Positions 13,384 to 13,489 of a stretch of DNA of 13,489 nucleotides are shown here, one piece after another. Position 1 is the first letter of the stretch. Every line of letters starts with the position of its first letter. A program made the translations under genes and the position numbers. The notes beneath the pieces were generated by a model. It ran no database searches and was not told where the DNA came from. It saw only the letters and a program-made list of their open reading frames with translations. The stretch is from Faecalimonas sp. (GTDB lineage: Bacteria; Bacillota_A; Clostridia; Lachnospirales; Lachnospiraceae): the NCBI GenBank assembly GCA_026169575.1, contig JAPFCT010000361.1:1-13489 (forward strand), written 5' to 3'.

Positions 13384-13412
13384 ATAATAGCACAGTTTCT
13401 CTTAAAAGTAAA
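13384..13412 (-). promoter_or_regulatory. Promoter of the tRNA-Arg gene (and probably the Arg-rich protein gene)
   Basis: On the minus strand TTTACT (13407-13412), 17 bases, TATTAT (13384-13389), with TGC directly before the -10. The start would be near 13377, about 27 bases before the tRNA. No other promoter is visible before the coding gene at 13258. In 13413-13489 I see only AT-rich sequence and no gene. Confidence 0.7.
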
Positions 13413-13489
13413 GCAATAATCATAAAAACAGCACGACATACGCATGAATTGTTTTATTCTTGCTTTTCCTCGATTTCTCGTTTTTAAAA

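Overview
The window looks like part of the chromosome of an anaerobic, spore-forming Firmicute, most likely a gut Lachnospiraceae-type clostridium. The grounds are a SpoVAF-type spore germination protein, a flavin reductase-rubredoxin fusion typical of strict anaerobes, AGGAGG-type ribosome binding sites throughout, sigma-A-like promoters with 17-base spacing, and moderate base composition. I see no insertion sequence, phage gene, CRISPR array or rRNA. Species cannot be fixed from the sequence alone.

Left part (1-3931, all on the minus strand). A spoVAF-type gene runs off the left edge and has a forespore-sigma-like promoter. Upstream of it are two tandem paralogous secreted NlpC/P60 peptidoglycan hydrolases. 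They share a signal peptide, a coiled-coil region and a C-terminal Cys-His-His catalytic domain. Their linkers are completely different: 18 PxTPxE hexapeptides in one, Asn/Gly-rich then Pro/Gln-rich sequence in the other. Each is followed by a hairpin terminator or terminator-like element.

Middle part (4110-8636). A monocistronic glyoxalase-family gene on the plus strand ends in a bidirectional terminator. It faces a minus-strand cluster, argS - alaX-type alanyl-tRNA editing protein - CPBP intramembrane protease, apparently read from one promoter upstream of argS.

Right part (8640-12426, plus strand). An Hrb-type flavin reductase-rubredoxin gene is followed by endonuclease IV (nfo). They are separated only by a hairpin that starts inside the hrb stop codon. 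The hrb upstream region carries a good promoter, a palindrome at the expected transcription start, a near-perfect direct repeat and an isolated hairpin. Next is a compact three-gene operon: YtrA-type GntR repressor, ABC ATPase and six-helix permease, with abutting or overlapping genes and a palindromic operator just after the promoter.

Right end (12450-13489). A strong two-way terminator separates the ABC operon from a minus-strand unit made of a tRNA-Arg(CCG) gene and, 20 bases downstream, an unrecognised membrane-anchored protein. That protein has a 45-residue N-terminal tail containing 18 arginines. The tRNA and this gene seem to share one promoter with no terminator between them, and the start of the gene is rich in CGG, the codon read by that tRNA. 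I consider this the least ordinary feature of the window. The rest is mainly recognisable housekeeping and stress genes.
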